NCBI GenBank assembly: GCA_022376465.1 | Contig: JACDTU010000021.1 | Span: 372,001 to 436,000, forward strand | Source: Cubamyces lactineus | Taxonomy: Eukaryota; Basidiomycota; Agaricomycetes; Polyporales; Polyporaceae | Length of the DNA: 64,000 nucleotides | Direction of reading: 5' to 3' | In this document: positions 1-12,561 of the stretch, one piece after another | How the letters are laid out: the number at the start of each line of letters is the position of its first letter | Numbering within the stretch: the first letter of the stretch is position 1 | Notes under the pieces: model-generated | What the model saw: the letters and a program-made list of their open reading frames with translations, nothing else | The model's database searches: none | Told to the model about the DNA's origin: nothing | Program-made: the position numbers and the translations under genes

Positions 1-2245
1 CGAGGACTCAGAACAGCAGATCGTCCAAACGGATGCTGTCTCTGACCTGGATTGGCTTAAGAGGCATACGAAGACGACCCTTGACGATCTTGAGGCACCA
101 GGTAGAGTGTTCGAACAGTCTGACGACGAGGATACGCAGGACGTGAACCACCAAGACGAGCAAGAGGTGCGTTGATTGTTACCTGGTTGAGTGCATGCTA
201 CTTACCCATGATCACGTGGATTGTCCCCAGCCTCTAGATGCGACGAAAGCCACCATATTGCAGACGTCCCGTCTATTCTTGCGAAATTTAGCCTTTACGT
301 GCACGGAGGACGATCTCCGTCAGTTATTCCAAGCACATGGCGAAGTATCTCAGGTGTGTATTGCTCCCGTGCTTTCGTCCTCGTTTTTAAGACCGTGGGC
401 TGTGGCTCGAGTCGTGTAAGACGGAGGGAAGACGGATGTTAGGATGACAAACTTGAATAGGGACATCAGACTCGTTCTACGAGGGTGCTGATCCTCAGGG
501 AAAACCGATAGTAGAAATATTTTCTGAAACTGCATCCGTCTTCTTCGTCTCCAATTTATCGTCTTCGTGGACAATTGCTGACTGTTACCTTCCTTTACTA
601 GGTGCACCTCGTCCTGGACCCCTCGACGAAGCAGTCGAAAGGTCTCGCCTATGTCACATTCTCGAAGCCTGAGCATGCCATCGCTGCGTATGAGGTCTTA
701 GACAAGACATCCTTCCAAGGACGTCTACTCCATATCCTTCCCGCAGTGGACCGGAAGGGCAAGGCGACGGAGTTGGAGGGCGAGGGGAAAAAGAGGTCGT
801 TGAAGCAGGATCGGGAGGCAAAGCGAAAGGCGGTGGCTGGGAAGGAGTTTAATTGGGCGATGTTGTACATGAATGTACGTACATACATGGAAATAATATA
901 TTGGTGGTCAGTTCCTCATGTCACGTCTGCTTGCAGAGCGATGCCGTCGTCTCGTCCATCGCAGACCGCATGAGCATATCCAAAGCCGACATCCTCAATC
1001 CCGAGTCCGACAACGCTGCCGTCAAACTTGCCTTGGCGGAGACGCACGTCATCCAGGAGACAAAGAATTTCCTTGAGCAACACGGTGTCGACCTTTCGTC
1101 CCTTGACACTTCCGGTCCTTCGCGGCCACCTCGTTCAGACCGTATCATCCTGGTCAAGAACATTCCCTACGGCACGTCCGCAGTGGACATACGGGCATTG
1201 TTCGAGCCCCATGGCGAGCTCCGACGAGTGCTCGTCCCGCCTGCAGGCACGCTTGCGGTCGTCGAGTTCGTTCACCCAGACGAAGGTCGCAAGGCGTTCC
1301 GCGCCGTCGCCTACCGGCGGCTAGGTAACTCGGTCATCTATCTCGAGAAAGGTCCAGAGGGCATGTTCATCACCGACGAGCCCATTACCGATGCCGCAGA
1401 GGCTGGACCCGTTACGGCTACGGGTGCCGCCCCGATCGCAGTCCCCGACGCCGCACCAGCCGCGGTAGCAGAATCTCAGGAGGGCGCCGACGAGCCGCCA
1501 TTGAGCGCAGGCACAACACTTTTCGTGAAGAACCTCTCGTTCAGCACGACGGCGGAGAAGTTCACCCAAGTCCTGCGTCACCTCCCTGACTATGCTTTCG
1601 CGCGCATACAGACGAAGCCGGATCCGGCGCGTCCGGGCGCGCGGCTCAGCATGGGTTACGGGTTCGTCGGGTTCCGCACTGCAGAAGGTGCGAAGCGCGG
1701 GCTCAAGAGCATCGACGGGATGATCCTCGATGGCCACAAGTTGGTTGCGAAGTGGGCTGGGCGTGGTGCCGAGGGCGAGGCGGAGGGTGCGGCGGACAAG
1801 GAGAAGGTCAAGGCGCGCACAACGAAGATGATCGTCAAGAACGTGCCGTTCGAGGCAACGAAGAAAGATATCAGGGAGCTTTTCGGGTATGTGCTTTTGT
1901 TGCCTGCCGGTCGGCCTTGTGGTAGCCGTACTAACGACGTCGGACAGTGCGCATGCCCAGCTCAAGTCCGTGCGTTTGCCCAGGAAGTTCGACCACCGTA
2001 CGCGTGGGTTTGCGTTCCTCGAGTTCACGACACGGCACGAGGCCGAACGCGCGTACGCTACGCTCCGGCACACTCACTTGCTCGGCCGGCACTTGGTGCT
2101 CGAATGGGCAGAAGAGGGGGATGTGGACGTGGACAAGCTTCGAGAAAAAGCTGGCGTCAGCTACGGTGGAGGTGCGGAGATGCCGGGACGGAAGAGGAAG
2201 TTGGAGATGGGCGATGGAGACGGGGACGACGAGGACGATACGTGA
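1..2245 (+). CDS. mrd1: Mrd1/RBM19-like multiple RNA-recognition-motif protein, 5' truncated by window edge
   Basis: Nucleolar RNA-binding protein needed for 35S pre-rRNA processing and 40S subunit maturation in yeast. The gene enters the window already open. In-phase exons are about 2-166, 231-353, 602-874, 937-1886 and 1948-2245. Visible RRMs: one opening RLFLRNLAF with a second core GLAYVTF; one with RIILVKNIPYGT; one with TLFVKNLSF and GYGFVGF; and a C-terminal one with MIVKNVPFEA and GFAFLEF. Between the first two lies the Mrd1-typical linker with SISKADILNPE. The tail ends in a basic patch (GRKRKLEMG) and an acidic stretch before TGA at 2243-2245. The N-terminal RRM lies outside the window. 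RRM order and spacing fit Mrd1 rather than nucleolin or Pab1. Family assignment is confident; the start cannot be seen. Confidence 0.93.
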
Positions 2246-3155
2246 GGTTTGTGTTCACGCTGTGGGTATACAGATTGTGGTTTGTACCTTTGCAGTACCG
2301 ATGTCAGCGTCGACGCTACCCTTCTTCTCCATCTTCCAGCTCGATGGGCATCATCAGGATTCTCCCCTATGTCTGTTCGGCCAGCACATCGTGAAACCAT
2401 TACTGAGGTGTGTATGTACCTTCTTCGATCTGGGATCTAACATTCAGCTTCTGTGCCTACGTCTGCCTACGTTCAGGGAGCTTCTATCCAACACGATGCC
2501 AGTGATGGCACAGTATCGACGGAAGATGGCCCTGATGTGCTACTTTCGCTCCCACAAACGACAAGATTGATGCTGTTCTGTTCACGTCGAAAGCCTCCGC
2601 ATCGGAACGGAGGCCGTGGCTCAGTAGAAGCTCTGCTCTCAGCGAACATAGCTGATCTGTGAAGTTTGTCCCCGAGGATCAGCGCTATTTTCGTTGTTGC
2701 AAACGGATGACTCCAGTGAGCCATGCCAGGTTGACACCGATGCCGTCAAGCTTATATCGCGGGTAGGAATATTAGCCAATGCAGGTCACTGACACTATCG
2801 TCAAGCACTGCCAGACGCAGAATGAGAGCGATCGACTCGCCAAGATCCTTTTGGCCACATTCAATGTGGCCGGTATCACCTCCATGCTTGGCGTTGTTCA
2901 GACTACTCACCAGACTCGCTGACGCATGTGCCAGTGCACGGTCTCAGTGGGGACGGGTACCGGATCCTGCTTCCTACAGTATTCCCACGGATGCCCGCGG
3001 GATTCTGCGGGTGCGGGCATTGACCCTGTCTCAAGACTCACAGGGTCACGCTCACATATACATAACCTAGTGCTTCACACGAAAAGTGGTTCAATCACTA
3101 GCACTCCGCCTACGGATTATAGCATCACAACACGCGTGTCGGCGGTCGCTCAACG
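2246..3155. other. Intergenic, mrd1 3' side and hydrolase promoter
   Basis: No convincing gene. Short frames on both strands lack family motifs. A GC-rich imperfect hairpin (gcccgcggg ... tgcgggc) lies near 2990-3022, followed by a shorter one around accctgtctc/cacagggtc at 3022-3050. Their role is unknown. Confidence 0.5.
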
Positions 3156-4455
3156 ATGTCGGTCATCAGCCCCCTGCATGTGCTGGAGGATTCCGGGATC
3201 CCTGGGGGAAGCGCTGACTACACAACCTTGGTCATAATCCACGGATATGCGTGGCATTGTGGTGAGTATTGTGTCTCCCTATACATCCGAGTATGATTGA
3301 GTAAGCTTGCTGACTTCGGTCTTGCTGCAACAGGGACATTCGTCAAGTTGCGTCCGCTCTCAGCGAAGCACAACACCCGCATCATTCTCGTCAATCGCCG
3401 CGACTATCCCGGCAGTGAACCTTTCACGGAGGCAGAGCGCGAATCGTTACCGCCGGTGTCGTTGTTGACGGAAGAGGGGACCGCGACGGGCAAGCCGACG
3501 GCTTTAGAAAGCTTGAAGACTTTCATGAAGGAGCGCGCGCGCGAACTATACGATCTTTTGGTACAGCTTGTCAAAACGGGAGACGTACCGGCAGTCGACC
3601 GCAAGAATAACAAGGGCGGAATTGTCGTCGCAGGGTGGTCATTTGGGACCAGTTGGATGACTGCTCTTCTGGCAAATGTTATGGCCTTCCCGGTCGAAGA
3701 CATCAAGCTGAGCGACTACATGCGCCGTGTTGTGTTGCTTGGTATATACTGCTCTCTTCGCGTGCGGTGGAGTGGCCGGGTTAGGAGCTTACCCTCAGCC
3801 TAACGTACAGATCCGCCCCACCACAACCTCGGGTACCCTGTACCGAACGATCCGTACAACCCACTGTTCGACCCATCAATCCCGGTCGAGGATCGCGGGT
3901 CGGCATTCACCACGTGGGTCAGCGGGTACTACATCCACGGAGACTCTCCCGACAAGCTAGAGCGCCGCACTCCCCTCCCAGATCCGCCGAGTACACTGTC
4001 CACCCTGAAACCTGAAGAGATACAACGAATGCTGTGTCTTCCACCTGGCGCGCCGGGCGGATCGGACATGGTCGTGATGAACGTAGGGATCAAGGTCGGG
4101 CTGTATGAGGCGCTGCGGAAGGAAGCACTGTACCTACCGGCTGGCGGCCCTGCAAGCAGCGGAAACATCTGGGAGGACGTGGAGGTACGTTACGTATCGT
4201 GTGAGCATTCGGTGTGGGAGATGCCATGGGGAACAATGTCGCTGCAGCGAGAGTTGGAGGCGGTAGAGGCGCAGGGTTTGCCCATGAGGAAGATCCGACT
4301 GGTGTTCGTCAAGGGTGCCAACCACTTCGTGAGTTGTCCCCCTGACCGAGACCCAATTGCCTACCTTGCTAATTGGCCTACTTTATAAGGTGCAATGGGA
4401 TAAACCTGAACATGCCCTGCGTGCACTTGTTGGAGACGAAGACGTAGTCCAGTAG
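3156..4455 (+). CDS. Alpha/beta-hydrolase fold protein
   Basis: Predicted serine hydrolase of 365 residues in four exons: 3156-3261, 3334-3741, 3811-4328 and 4390-4455; all phases agree. The N-terminus carries the oxyanion-hole type motif HGYAWHCG. The nucleophile elbow GWSFG puts the catalytic Ser near residue 138. A C-terminal GANHF supplies the likely catalytic His near residue 343, with acidic candidates before it. There is no signal peptide or membrane segment, so a cytosolic enzyme is likely. Substrate unknown; related fungal proteins are annotated only as alpha/beta hydrolases or AB hydrolase-1 family. The start is the first ATG in frame, close to the HG motif as usual for the fold. 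The next gene lies 3 kb away, so there is no sign of a cluster. Confidence 0.82.
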
Positions 4456-7400
4456 AAACACGCATATGAAGTGTTACGCAGCTTGGGGCTCCTAACTCGG
4501 AGTAGCTCTCAGCGCTCGCAGTTTCCTGGATGTTCCAGTAGGACATCACATGTAATTGCAACACCAGTACGACAACCCGTTTTTCCCCACGTATCCAACT
4601 TTTGCTCCAAGTCGACCAACTACAGATCATCATCAACTCGTTGAGGTGTCACACTGCCACCAAATTTCAGCCAGTAGCTCACCTGGACGGGTCCATATGT
4701 TTATGACACCTGTTTAAATTCCGACCACCATGTTGCGGCTCTGTTTGGAGGTGTGTGGCACGGGCACGGAACCTCGAGGAGTCGAAGAATCGTTGGAAGA
4801 GCCAAGCCGCCATACGATTGTCGTACGGCGAACATGTGGTGCCCCGGCAACTGCCGTGTACTACTAGTACACAGCACGGCGCACCGGTTTGCGCGCTCGT
4901 TCCAACCACCACACTTTCCACTCATCGTTGTCAAGCCATAGTGTCTGGTCGTTCAGACTAGAGTATTCAACATATAAGAATATGCGCATGGCATGGGTAA
5001 GCCTGAGGTACAGCTGGGCGGCTTCGGACAAGGTATCGATTGCATGCCAAAGCCCATTACCAAACTCTGAAAGCGGCATAGAAGCATAGCTATAGCGTCC
5101 AAAGCAACAAGCTGAACAGGTCAAGCAGCCACCCCACGCTACGTACGGATTATCTGGTAAGCTATTGCTCCCTTATGTGCCTGCCCTCAGAGGTGGTGAG
5201 AACTCCTTCGCCTCATCGGGATGCAAGAGGCTGATGCCACCTCCATCTCAGGCTTGAGTTTAAAACTTTCGCACCGCCTAACTCTAGGAACCTTCTTACG
5301 AGGCACCTTGCGGAATCGCCACGAATTGTGCTCATGGACAACGCCCTGGGGGCATGCAAACGCGGAAAATAGTCGGTATCCCAAACCATCGAGCTAAATT
5401 GACAGTGGGAAGTTGTGGTAGCCTCAGCTGTGTGTGTCACTTGCGACTGTCGCTGCTCTCTTCTTGACAAGAGCTTCAACTTATTCACGTTCGGAGTCTG
5501 GGACCTAGTCCGTGCGCGGTGCATAGTAGGTGGTCATCTCACGCGAGGGTATGTGATATCTTGCTGGAGCCTTGCTGATCACTCCACTGTTGCAGTATTC
5601 GCAGGTCGGTCGACCACAATTCGCATCAACTTCCATCGTTCGCTCTCCTGGCTTGGGAGTCTTGCTTTGGTTGGTCGAACATCACTGTCGCCTAGAGGAT
5701 GTCTTACAATAACATCCAGGACCTGGAAATTACATGAAATGGGGGGTAGGACGGAGGACCTGCAGTACTAGTACGACACGTTTCCTTCGAGCCATCCCCA
5801 TGCGGAATCGTCCCCTGCGCCTCATCAAGACCTCATTCAAGCGGCCACTTCAATCAAGCTCCTCGCGACGAGGCCGGGAAGCTTATAATGGTAGTACGTG
5901 TAATATAAATACTCAACCTCCGATAATCAGAAAGTTCACTTCTTGAGGAGAAACGGTGTCAGGATGAGCAAGGAAAATTATATGGATTGGAAGTACATCT
6001 ATTCTCCTGGTGCGTGTCCCAAAATGGTCCAAGCTCGAGAAGCTCACGATGTGATGAGTCAATTAGACTGTGACTCCCCTGGAATGCGGCTTTGGCACGG
6101 CGGCCTCGAATAATATTTGCACCTCGCAGCAACCCGGAAAATTGGTAGCAAGTCATTCCCTGTACGTTAAACCGATCGTGTTATCGTGTTGAGCAGCATT
6201 CACTCTCTCGCCTACGTCGACCCCTGCGTTGGAGTCGTGGCCGGCTGCTATGCTGTGTGCACCTTTCAACCGGACACAGGACATTCACGAGGCAGAATTT
6301 GTAGTGGATATCGGCGGGTACAATCAAATAACCAATGGCGACGTTTATTCACACTACACGTTTACGGGGCTGAGCCCCCGCGGAGGGCTCGGAAGAGGTG
6401 CACAGCGGAGCCTACCGGGGACTGGCCAGCGGAGTGCAGATCACAGAGCTGCAGCCAGTACTGCGGTAAACACAGGGAGTATACTTTCTTCTCTTCCTCG
6501 GACTGTTTCGACGGTGTGAGTTTGGCTCATCATATCATCGGCAGCCTTGGAAGATCGGCCATTTCGAGTCTAGTGCGAGATGGACGTCCACTTCGTCCAC
6601 TCTACTTCGGAGCAGCGATATTCTTCTTTCAGCCCACGGTCCACTATACACCCGTTATCATCCACAGTTCCGTATCACAGAATGGAACCTCGAAGCGGCG
6701 TAGAGTGTTCGGATGTTCGACGCCTCTGCACGACGAGCATAAATTCCCGCTACGCGATCGAGCACTTTTCGCTCGCCAGATGTTACGGCAAGACGGCGGC
6801 GGCGGCTTTCCTTCGACACTTCATTCCCGCTTTCATGCGGTTCGTGCACGATGCCATCGCGGCGCGCAGTGCCATTGCTGGGGTCAGTCAAGCCGCGACA
6901 TCCGCCTCCGCCGAAGCGCGCGCCTCCGTCTGCCATGAGACCGAGGCGCTGACGCTCGTGCAGTACCACACTGGCAGGGTGCCAGGGCGTCAGTGTCGGG
7001 CATGTCCGCCACGGGCGTACATGTACTGTGCCACCATGCTTGACCCAAGGGCCCTGTCAGGGTCGTGGTGCCGAGCGCTGCCTGCCCAAGGCAATTTGGT
7101 GTGGAACAGTGTGGGTGCCTCTGGGCTCACGGCGTTTTGGCTGCGCTCCCCTGCGCCGTAACTAGGAACGTACGGGCTCTTTGTACTCTTTGACGCCAGA
7201 GCTCCAAGTACCGGAGTGCATGTCAGTATGCTTGAATGGAGTTCGGTATGCAGTTCATGAGGTAGTGTGGATTTCGTACGCCGTAACATGACAGTTCATC
7301 AAGACGAGATACAGACGTCAGATATGGGAGTGGGAGTGGGGTAATAAATAGGTTGATAATGTACACGTTTACACCTCTAGCTATGATGATTGGGTGATAA

Positions 7401-7495
7401 GTTATGTTGTGGGTAATGATACAGATCATGCAGACATTGGAGTGTCATGGGGTACGGTCGTTACACAATCATACACAGTTGCTTGGAAGACCATG
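4456..7495. other. 3-kb gene-poor interval
   Basis: I find no gene I can defend here. Frames of 100-250 codons around 6186-7161 are GC-rich and overlap in several phases, with no recognisable domain and no consistent splice structure. A stretch near 6289-6370 reads as a short glycine/asparagine-rich peptide (IGGYNQITNGDVY) reminiscent of N-terminal leaders of fungal NACHT proteins, but no NACHT follows. AT-rich segments at 7280-7450 probably include the 3' end of the neighbouring transporter. Confidence 0.45.
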
Positions 7496-9140
7496 TCATA
7501 CCCGCGCGAAGACGCCTGGGCGGATTTGAAGCTTGGACCATAGCATGAAGAGGGAGCCGATGACGATACTCGTCCCGCTCATGATGATCGGACCTTCATA
7601 GGAGCCGTGGCAGATTCGCAAGAGCGCTCCCGCGGCGGGATTGCCTATGAGTGACCTGCGGCGAGTTCATATCTCGTGTCAGCGGAGTGCTCAACAAGCT
7701 CGAGCGCGCGTGCGAGATGAACGTACGGGAAGGAAATGATGCTGTACAACAACCCAATCCGCATCCCAATTTCCCTGATGTCGGAGATCTGGGCGATGCA
7801 GGGAACGATGAGCGCGTTGAATGCGCCAGAGAAGAACCCATATAGCGCGGCGTAGGTCATGAGCTGAGCGAGCGAATGGGCGGTTGTCCAGAGCACCAGT
7901 GAGGAAACGCCGGCCAAGCATGCGCATGGGACGAGGAGTGCGAAGCGGCCGAGAGCGTCGGCGATGTGTGCGGGGGCGATCCGTCCGAATACGCTAGCGA
8001 GGTTAAGCACAGCGAGGACGTAAAACGCCGTTGTGGGGTCGACGCCTTGGTCCGTCGCGTACGAGACGATATAGCAAAAGGGGGTGAAAAGGCCTATGGA
8101 AGAGGATGCACGGCACGATCAGTGATGCCATTCACTTCGCCAGTAAGGGAACTTACCGAATGACACGAAACAGCTGCCGAGAACGAGGAGAAGGAAGCGA
8201 GAATCCCTCAAAGAATGCAAGTCCAACCAGGGGCCGCCCGCATCGACCTTCCCAGGCGCGATACGGCTTGTCACTGTCAGGGTCGCAGTTGTGCAAAGAA
8301 CGAAGCAAAGGAGCGCGGAAACTCTCAGGCCCCACGCGAAGCCGATGCGAATGAAGAGGTACTGCAGCAATATGGGATAGATCGTACCGCCTTTCCAAGC
8401 AAGAAGACGTCAGTTGCCGGGCGCGCTATCTGCGTATTTAGTGCGCTCACCTAAGCCGGAGCCCACGACCGCTATTCCAAGGGCGGTGGCCCGGTACTTG
8501 CTGAAGTGAGTCGAGATTGATGCCAACGGGGGGTAGAACCTGATCGTGCGGAGGAGAATTGATCACAGCGATGCGGCAGTGTTCGAGAGAGCGTCACTTA
8601 CAACATGCCTACTCCAAGGCCGGAGAGGATGCCTTGCGCGAGGATGTAATCGTAGTATGTGACGGCAACGCTCGTCAACATGATGCTGGCCACATACAGC
8701 GCGGTGCCGAGCGCCATTATAATCCGCGGTCCATACATGTCAAACACGCGTCCTATGAAACCTCCCTACATAGCGGGCGCCGGAGTGTGAGAGGGTCTGT
8801 ATACGCGAGGCCGATCGGAGGGAATACGTACAGAGAAGAAGAATACCCAGAGTTGCACAGATCCAATCCAAGCAACTGTAGACGGATGCATTTCTTGCAG
8901 CTGATGCGTGGTGTACCACGACTGGAACGTGCCAAACGCGTTCATTTGGCCGAACGAGCAGAAGAGAGCGAGGAATGCGCCAAAGACAGTGAGCCAGGCT
9001 GCAAGTCCACCGTCGAGGAAATCTTCCACTTCGTCCTTGGATGACCGCTCCTCTGGAAGCGTTGGGGATGAGCCGCGGGTTGCAGATCCATAGTCAGGAG
9101 CGTCCCGAACAAAAGCCAGGGGTAGCGTAGGCCGAGTCAT
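7496..9140 (-). CDS. MFS transporter, monocarboxylate-porter (MCT/Mch) type
   Basis: Twelve-helix major facilitator carrier of the plasma membrane, in the fungal monocarboxylate-transporter-like family. That family includes Mch proteins and many carriers of unknown substrate. Start ATG at 9138-9140, stop at 7496-7498; about six short introns. After an acidic cytosolic N-terminus (about 45 residues) comes the first helix in GGLAAWLTVFGAFLALF, the hallmark DGG-x-W-x-V opening of MCTs. Further conserved stretches are the loop GRVFDMYGPR, a helix around YRATALGIAVVGSG and, after the central loop, GRIAPAHIADALGRF. The protein ends shortly after the last helix (SIVIGSLFMLW). The intron near 7680-7750 is required to join the last exons. 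The window gives no evidence for substrate; riboflavin, carboxylates or a secondary metabolite are all possible. Confidence 0.83.
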
Positions 9141-10552
9141 GGGTTCTGAGCGAAGCAGAGAGTGTGAGGGAATGTACGAACGATTGTAGCCTTCTCAGGC
9201 TGGCGGAGACGGTGGTGATGTGTAGAAAAACCATCGAAGAATGGGACACATATAAGGGAGCATGTTGTCCGTCAATGACGGTGGATGTCTACACACGGGA
9301 GTCCACGCCCAATGTGCAACGCGCGAAAACTGCACCGCGGCGCACTCGGGTTGAACCGATAAATCAGTCGCGACCCACGTCCTGCGCGAGGCCCATCGGC
9401 GCCACGGTGCCTTTCCGAAGGCACGGACAGAAAAGGAGACGCACGTCCGTGAAACACACCGAGGGGACGCATCTCGCAGCCAACAGGAAGCCAACGTGAG
9501 CGAGTGGGGGGTGGGCGTCTAGCATCGCTCCGTGACAGTCGGCTACTCGTGCACAGCATCGGCGCGGCGAGATTGCAAGTCCATTCATCTGCAGCTGTCT
9601 AGATCCCGACGACGGATCTTAACCGCGTGGAGGACCTGAATGACTTGGGAAGGCGAACCGAGGTGAGTAATTGTTGAGGGAAATTTGCAAGCTGTGGCAT
9701 CCGAGGGTCGCTCAGCAATGGGTTGAGCAAGGCGAAGTGCACAGTGGGATGCGAAGTCCGATTGACGGGGGATCGGGGACATGCGCTGCTGGAGAATGTG
9801 CCGTCATGTTGCCTTCTAGAGTGACATGTCATGCAGCACGAGAGGTTGCACGAGCAGAAGGAAGAAGCAACGCTGACAGTGCGATAGAGCCCCCGCGTGA
9901 GCATTGGGAAGCAAGCCTTCCGTAAGAGATGTCAAAGTAGGCGGGCCTCATGAACGGCCGAAGGCTATCGCGTAGAAGGCTGGCCGAACCTCGACGGATG
10001 GCAAGCGGGACCGGGAATCGTGCTTCCAGTAGGAAAGTCCGCCATACTATCGCTTTTAACAGAAGGAAGCGCTGGCCACTTGGAAGGAGCATACGCCTCA
10101 ATGTGTGGTAGAGCCTGAGAATTCCGGGAGCGCTTGACCACTCACTGAGGTTGGTGAGGTTGTTATCTTGCCTCATGACCTGCCGGTCGTGTCTTTTACC
10201 GGAATGCGGAGTAGTCCCGTGTCAGCCTTGCCGCAAGCTAAGCGCTTGCTATAGCGCCAATCGCAAAAAGGGCATCTCTACAGACACACGAATACTTAGC
10301 AGAACACTTTGCCAGCGGGTGGGCGAATCCGTAAGAAAGTTGATGATTGTACAAGTCGTTGTTGTGCAAATCATAGAAGCGCCCGCGCGCGTCCGAAGCT
10401 GCGAGTCGTTGTGTGCGCTTGTTAGGATCAGAGGCTCTTGCCAAACATGTACAAAGAACGCCTACGCGTCCTCGCATTCGATCACAAGCCTCGCCGCGTA
10501 ATCGCGCTCTCTCCCTCTTACGATTGGTATCACCTGAACTCTTTGATACAAG
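9141..10552. other. Intergenic between divergent MCT transporter and rpn9
   Basis: Shared upstream region of two divergently transcribed genes. The frames here overlap on both strands and lack motifs. I see no RNA gene or repeat. Confidence 0.5.
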
Positions 10553-12104
10553 ATGACTACTCCTATGGCGGTTGACAAGGCCAAAGGAACCAAGATTGAT
10601 GTCGATGAATTTCTCACACTGGCAGTGTCGGAAACACCAGCAGAACTCCATCCGTTCTTCGAGTCCTTCCGGTCACTCCATAGCCGTAAGTCTGTATCAA
10701 GTCTTCCTTTGCGTTACACGCTTCGGTAACTCACAGCTAGTGTCTTCTTAGACTATGGCATCAACTAACGAACAAGCTGCTGGAGTTCTTCGATCACCCA
10801 CTGTCAAAACCCTACCGTGTCGGCGTGTTCGATAAGTTTGTGCACGACTTTGAGTCGAAGCTGAACCAGCTGAGGCTGGTAGAGATGGGTGTGAAGGTGT
10901 CAAAGGAAATCGACAGTACGTAGAGCGTCACAGAATATCTGCGCTGCATGGAAACTCAAGGCTACCACCGTTAGACCCAGTCACCCACCTCCAGTTCCTG
11001 ACGGATCTCCTTGAACGGGTAGACACTGAGAAGTCACCAGAAGCACACGTCCTCCTGCTCTCCTCGCTTGCTCATGCTAAGCTGCTGTATGGGGACCATG
11101 AGGGCACAAAGAACGATATCGACGAGGCGTGGAAGGTCCTCGACAATCTGTCTAGTGTTGACCCGTCCGTGAACGCGGCATACTATGGCGTCGCTGCGGA
11201 CTACTACAAGGTGGGAGGCGCGTGTGTGCGCATTTGACAGCGATCGCTGACGGGTTCCTGGCTGCGTTGCAGTCGAAGGCGGAGTACGCACCTTATTACA
11301 AGAACTCCTTGCTCTACCTAGCATGCATCGACCCCGCAAAGGACCTGACGACCGAGGAGCGGCTGCTTCGCGCGCATGACCTAGGCATTGCGGCCTTCCT
11401 GGGTGATACGATCTACAACTTCGGTGAACTGGTGCGCCGACAATCCTTACTACCATATCTGGCCGCGCGTCGCTCATTACGCTCGACCACAGCTCATGCA
11501 TCCCATCCTCGATGCGTTAGATGGTACTCCCCACGAATGGATCAAGAAGTTGTTGTTCACATTCAACGAGGGCAATATCGGCAAGTTTGAGGCGCTCTCT
11601 CCTCTATTTCCTAAAGAGGTCCGTTGCCCCCACTTCCCCGCTAGTTCGTAGTGCACAGTGAACTGATCGCTGAATCCGCGCAGCCGATCCTGCAAGAGAA
11701 CTACCCGTTCCTGCGACAGAAGATCTGTCTCATGGCGCTCATCGAGTCGGTGTTCAAGCGAGGCGCGTATGACAGGACCATGTCATTCCAGACCATTGCC
11801 GAGGAGACGCACTTGCCCCTCGATGAAGTGGAACACCTAGTGATGAAAGCGCTGAGGTATGCACGTTCGAGCGTCTAGAAGCCTAGTAGAGTTTGCTGCT
11901 GAGCCCCTCTTGTCCGTTCACAGCTTGAAGTTGATCAAGGGCTCGCTGGACCAGGTCGACCAGAAGGCGCAAATCACCTGGGTGCAGCCGCGAGTGCTGT
12001 CCCGGGAACAGATTGGACAGCTTGCGCAGCGCCTCGCTGCCTGGAATGCGAAGCTGCATCAGGTAGAAGAGCGCATCGCGCCGGAGGTGCTGGTGAACAG
12101 CTGA
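10553..12104 (+). CDS. rpn9: 26S proteasome regulatory subunit Rpn9 (PSMD13)
   Basis: Non-ATPase lid subunit of the 19S regulatory particle, a PCI-domain scaffold that contacts Rpn5/Rpn8 and stabilises the 26S proteasome. ATG at 10553 follows a pyrimidine-rich leader. Exon 1 ends at 10689, where a GTCTGT donor is needed to keep the frame into RKLWHQLT. Later exons encode the helical repeats (ESKLNQLRLVEMG, YYKNSLLYLACID, LGDTIYNFGELLMHPI). The C-terminal PCI winged helix follows (FQTIAEETHLPLDEVEHLVMKAL, split here: FQTIAEETHLP then LDEVEHLVMKAL). The final helix QLAQRLAAWNAKL precedes TGA at 12102-12104. Length is about 390 residues, as in yeast and human homologues. It appears complete, with seven or so introns. 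Confidence 0.93.
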
Positions 12105-12561
12105 ATGATGGCATATTGGGAGTACCGTGTATAGTAGGACTTGGACTGTTAATTAGCCCGTTTTGTGCATGATGCGTGCCGGATAGCCATCGTGTGCGGC
12201 AAAGGAACGATTGAGATGGGAGTATGTTGTTCCACGGTGTGGCAGGAAGGGGAGGGTCGGAAAGAGCGCGAGTGCAGAGCTTTGTCGACGACCACCTCGC
12301 GTTCTGCGCATGCCCATCACGACGGAACACGCCCCACATATCACAGGGCCCTCAACGTGTATTCGCTGCCCGCGCCCGGATTCCTTTCTTGCCTCCTGCT
12401 TTTCATTTCTATCTCCAGTCATCATAAGCCGCGGTGACGACAATCCCCAGCTGCAGCCAACTCCAATTTCTGCGCTTGAGCCTTGAGCAGCCTGCATATC
12501 TGAGACCGCTCGCTCGACTCCTCTCTCTACCATCGCCACTCTCAGCTCGTCAAGTGCTACG
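12105..12561. other. Short intergenic with Myb gene 5' region
   Basis: About 450 bp between rpn9 and the downstream Myb gene. It is pyrimidine-rich just before the start at 12562, as usual for fungal 5' leaders. No other feature seen. Confidence 0.5.

Noticed and set aside
6186..7161. Long overlapping frames, 190-250 codons, including a NACHT-leader-like peptide near 6300
   Set aside because: Several phases are open together in GC-rich sequence, there is no domain, and no NACHT or WD follows; similarity is a few residues only.
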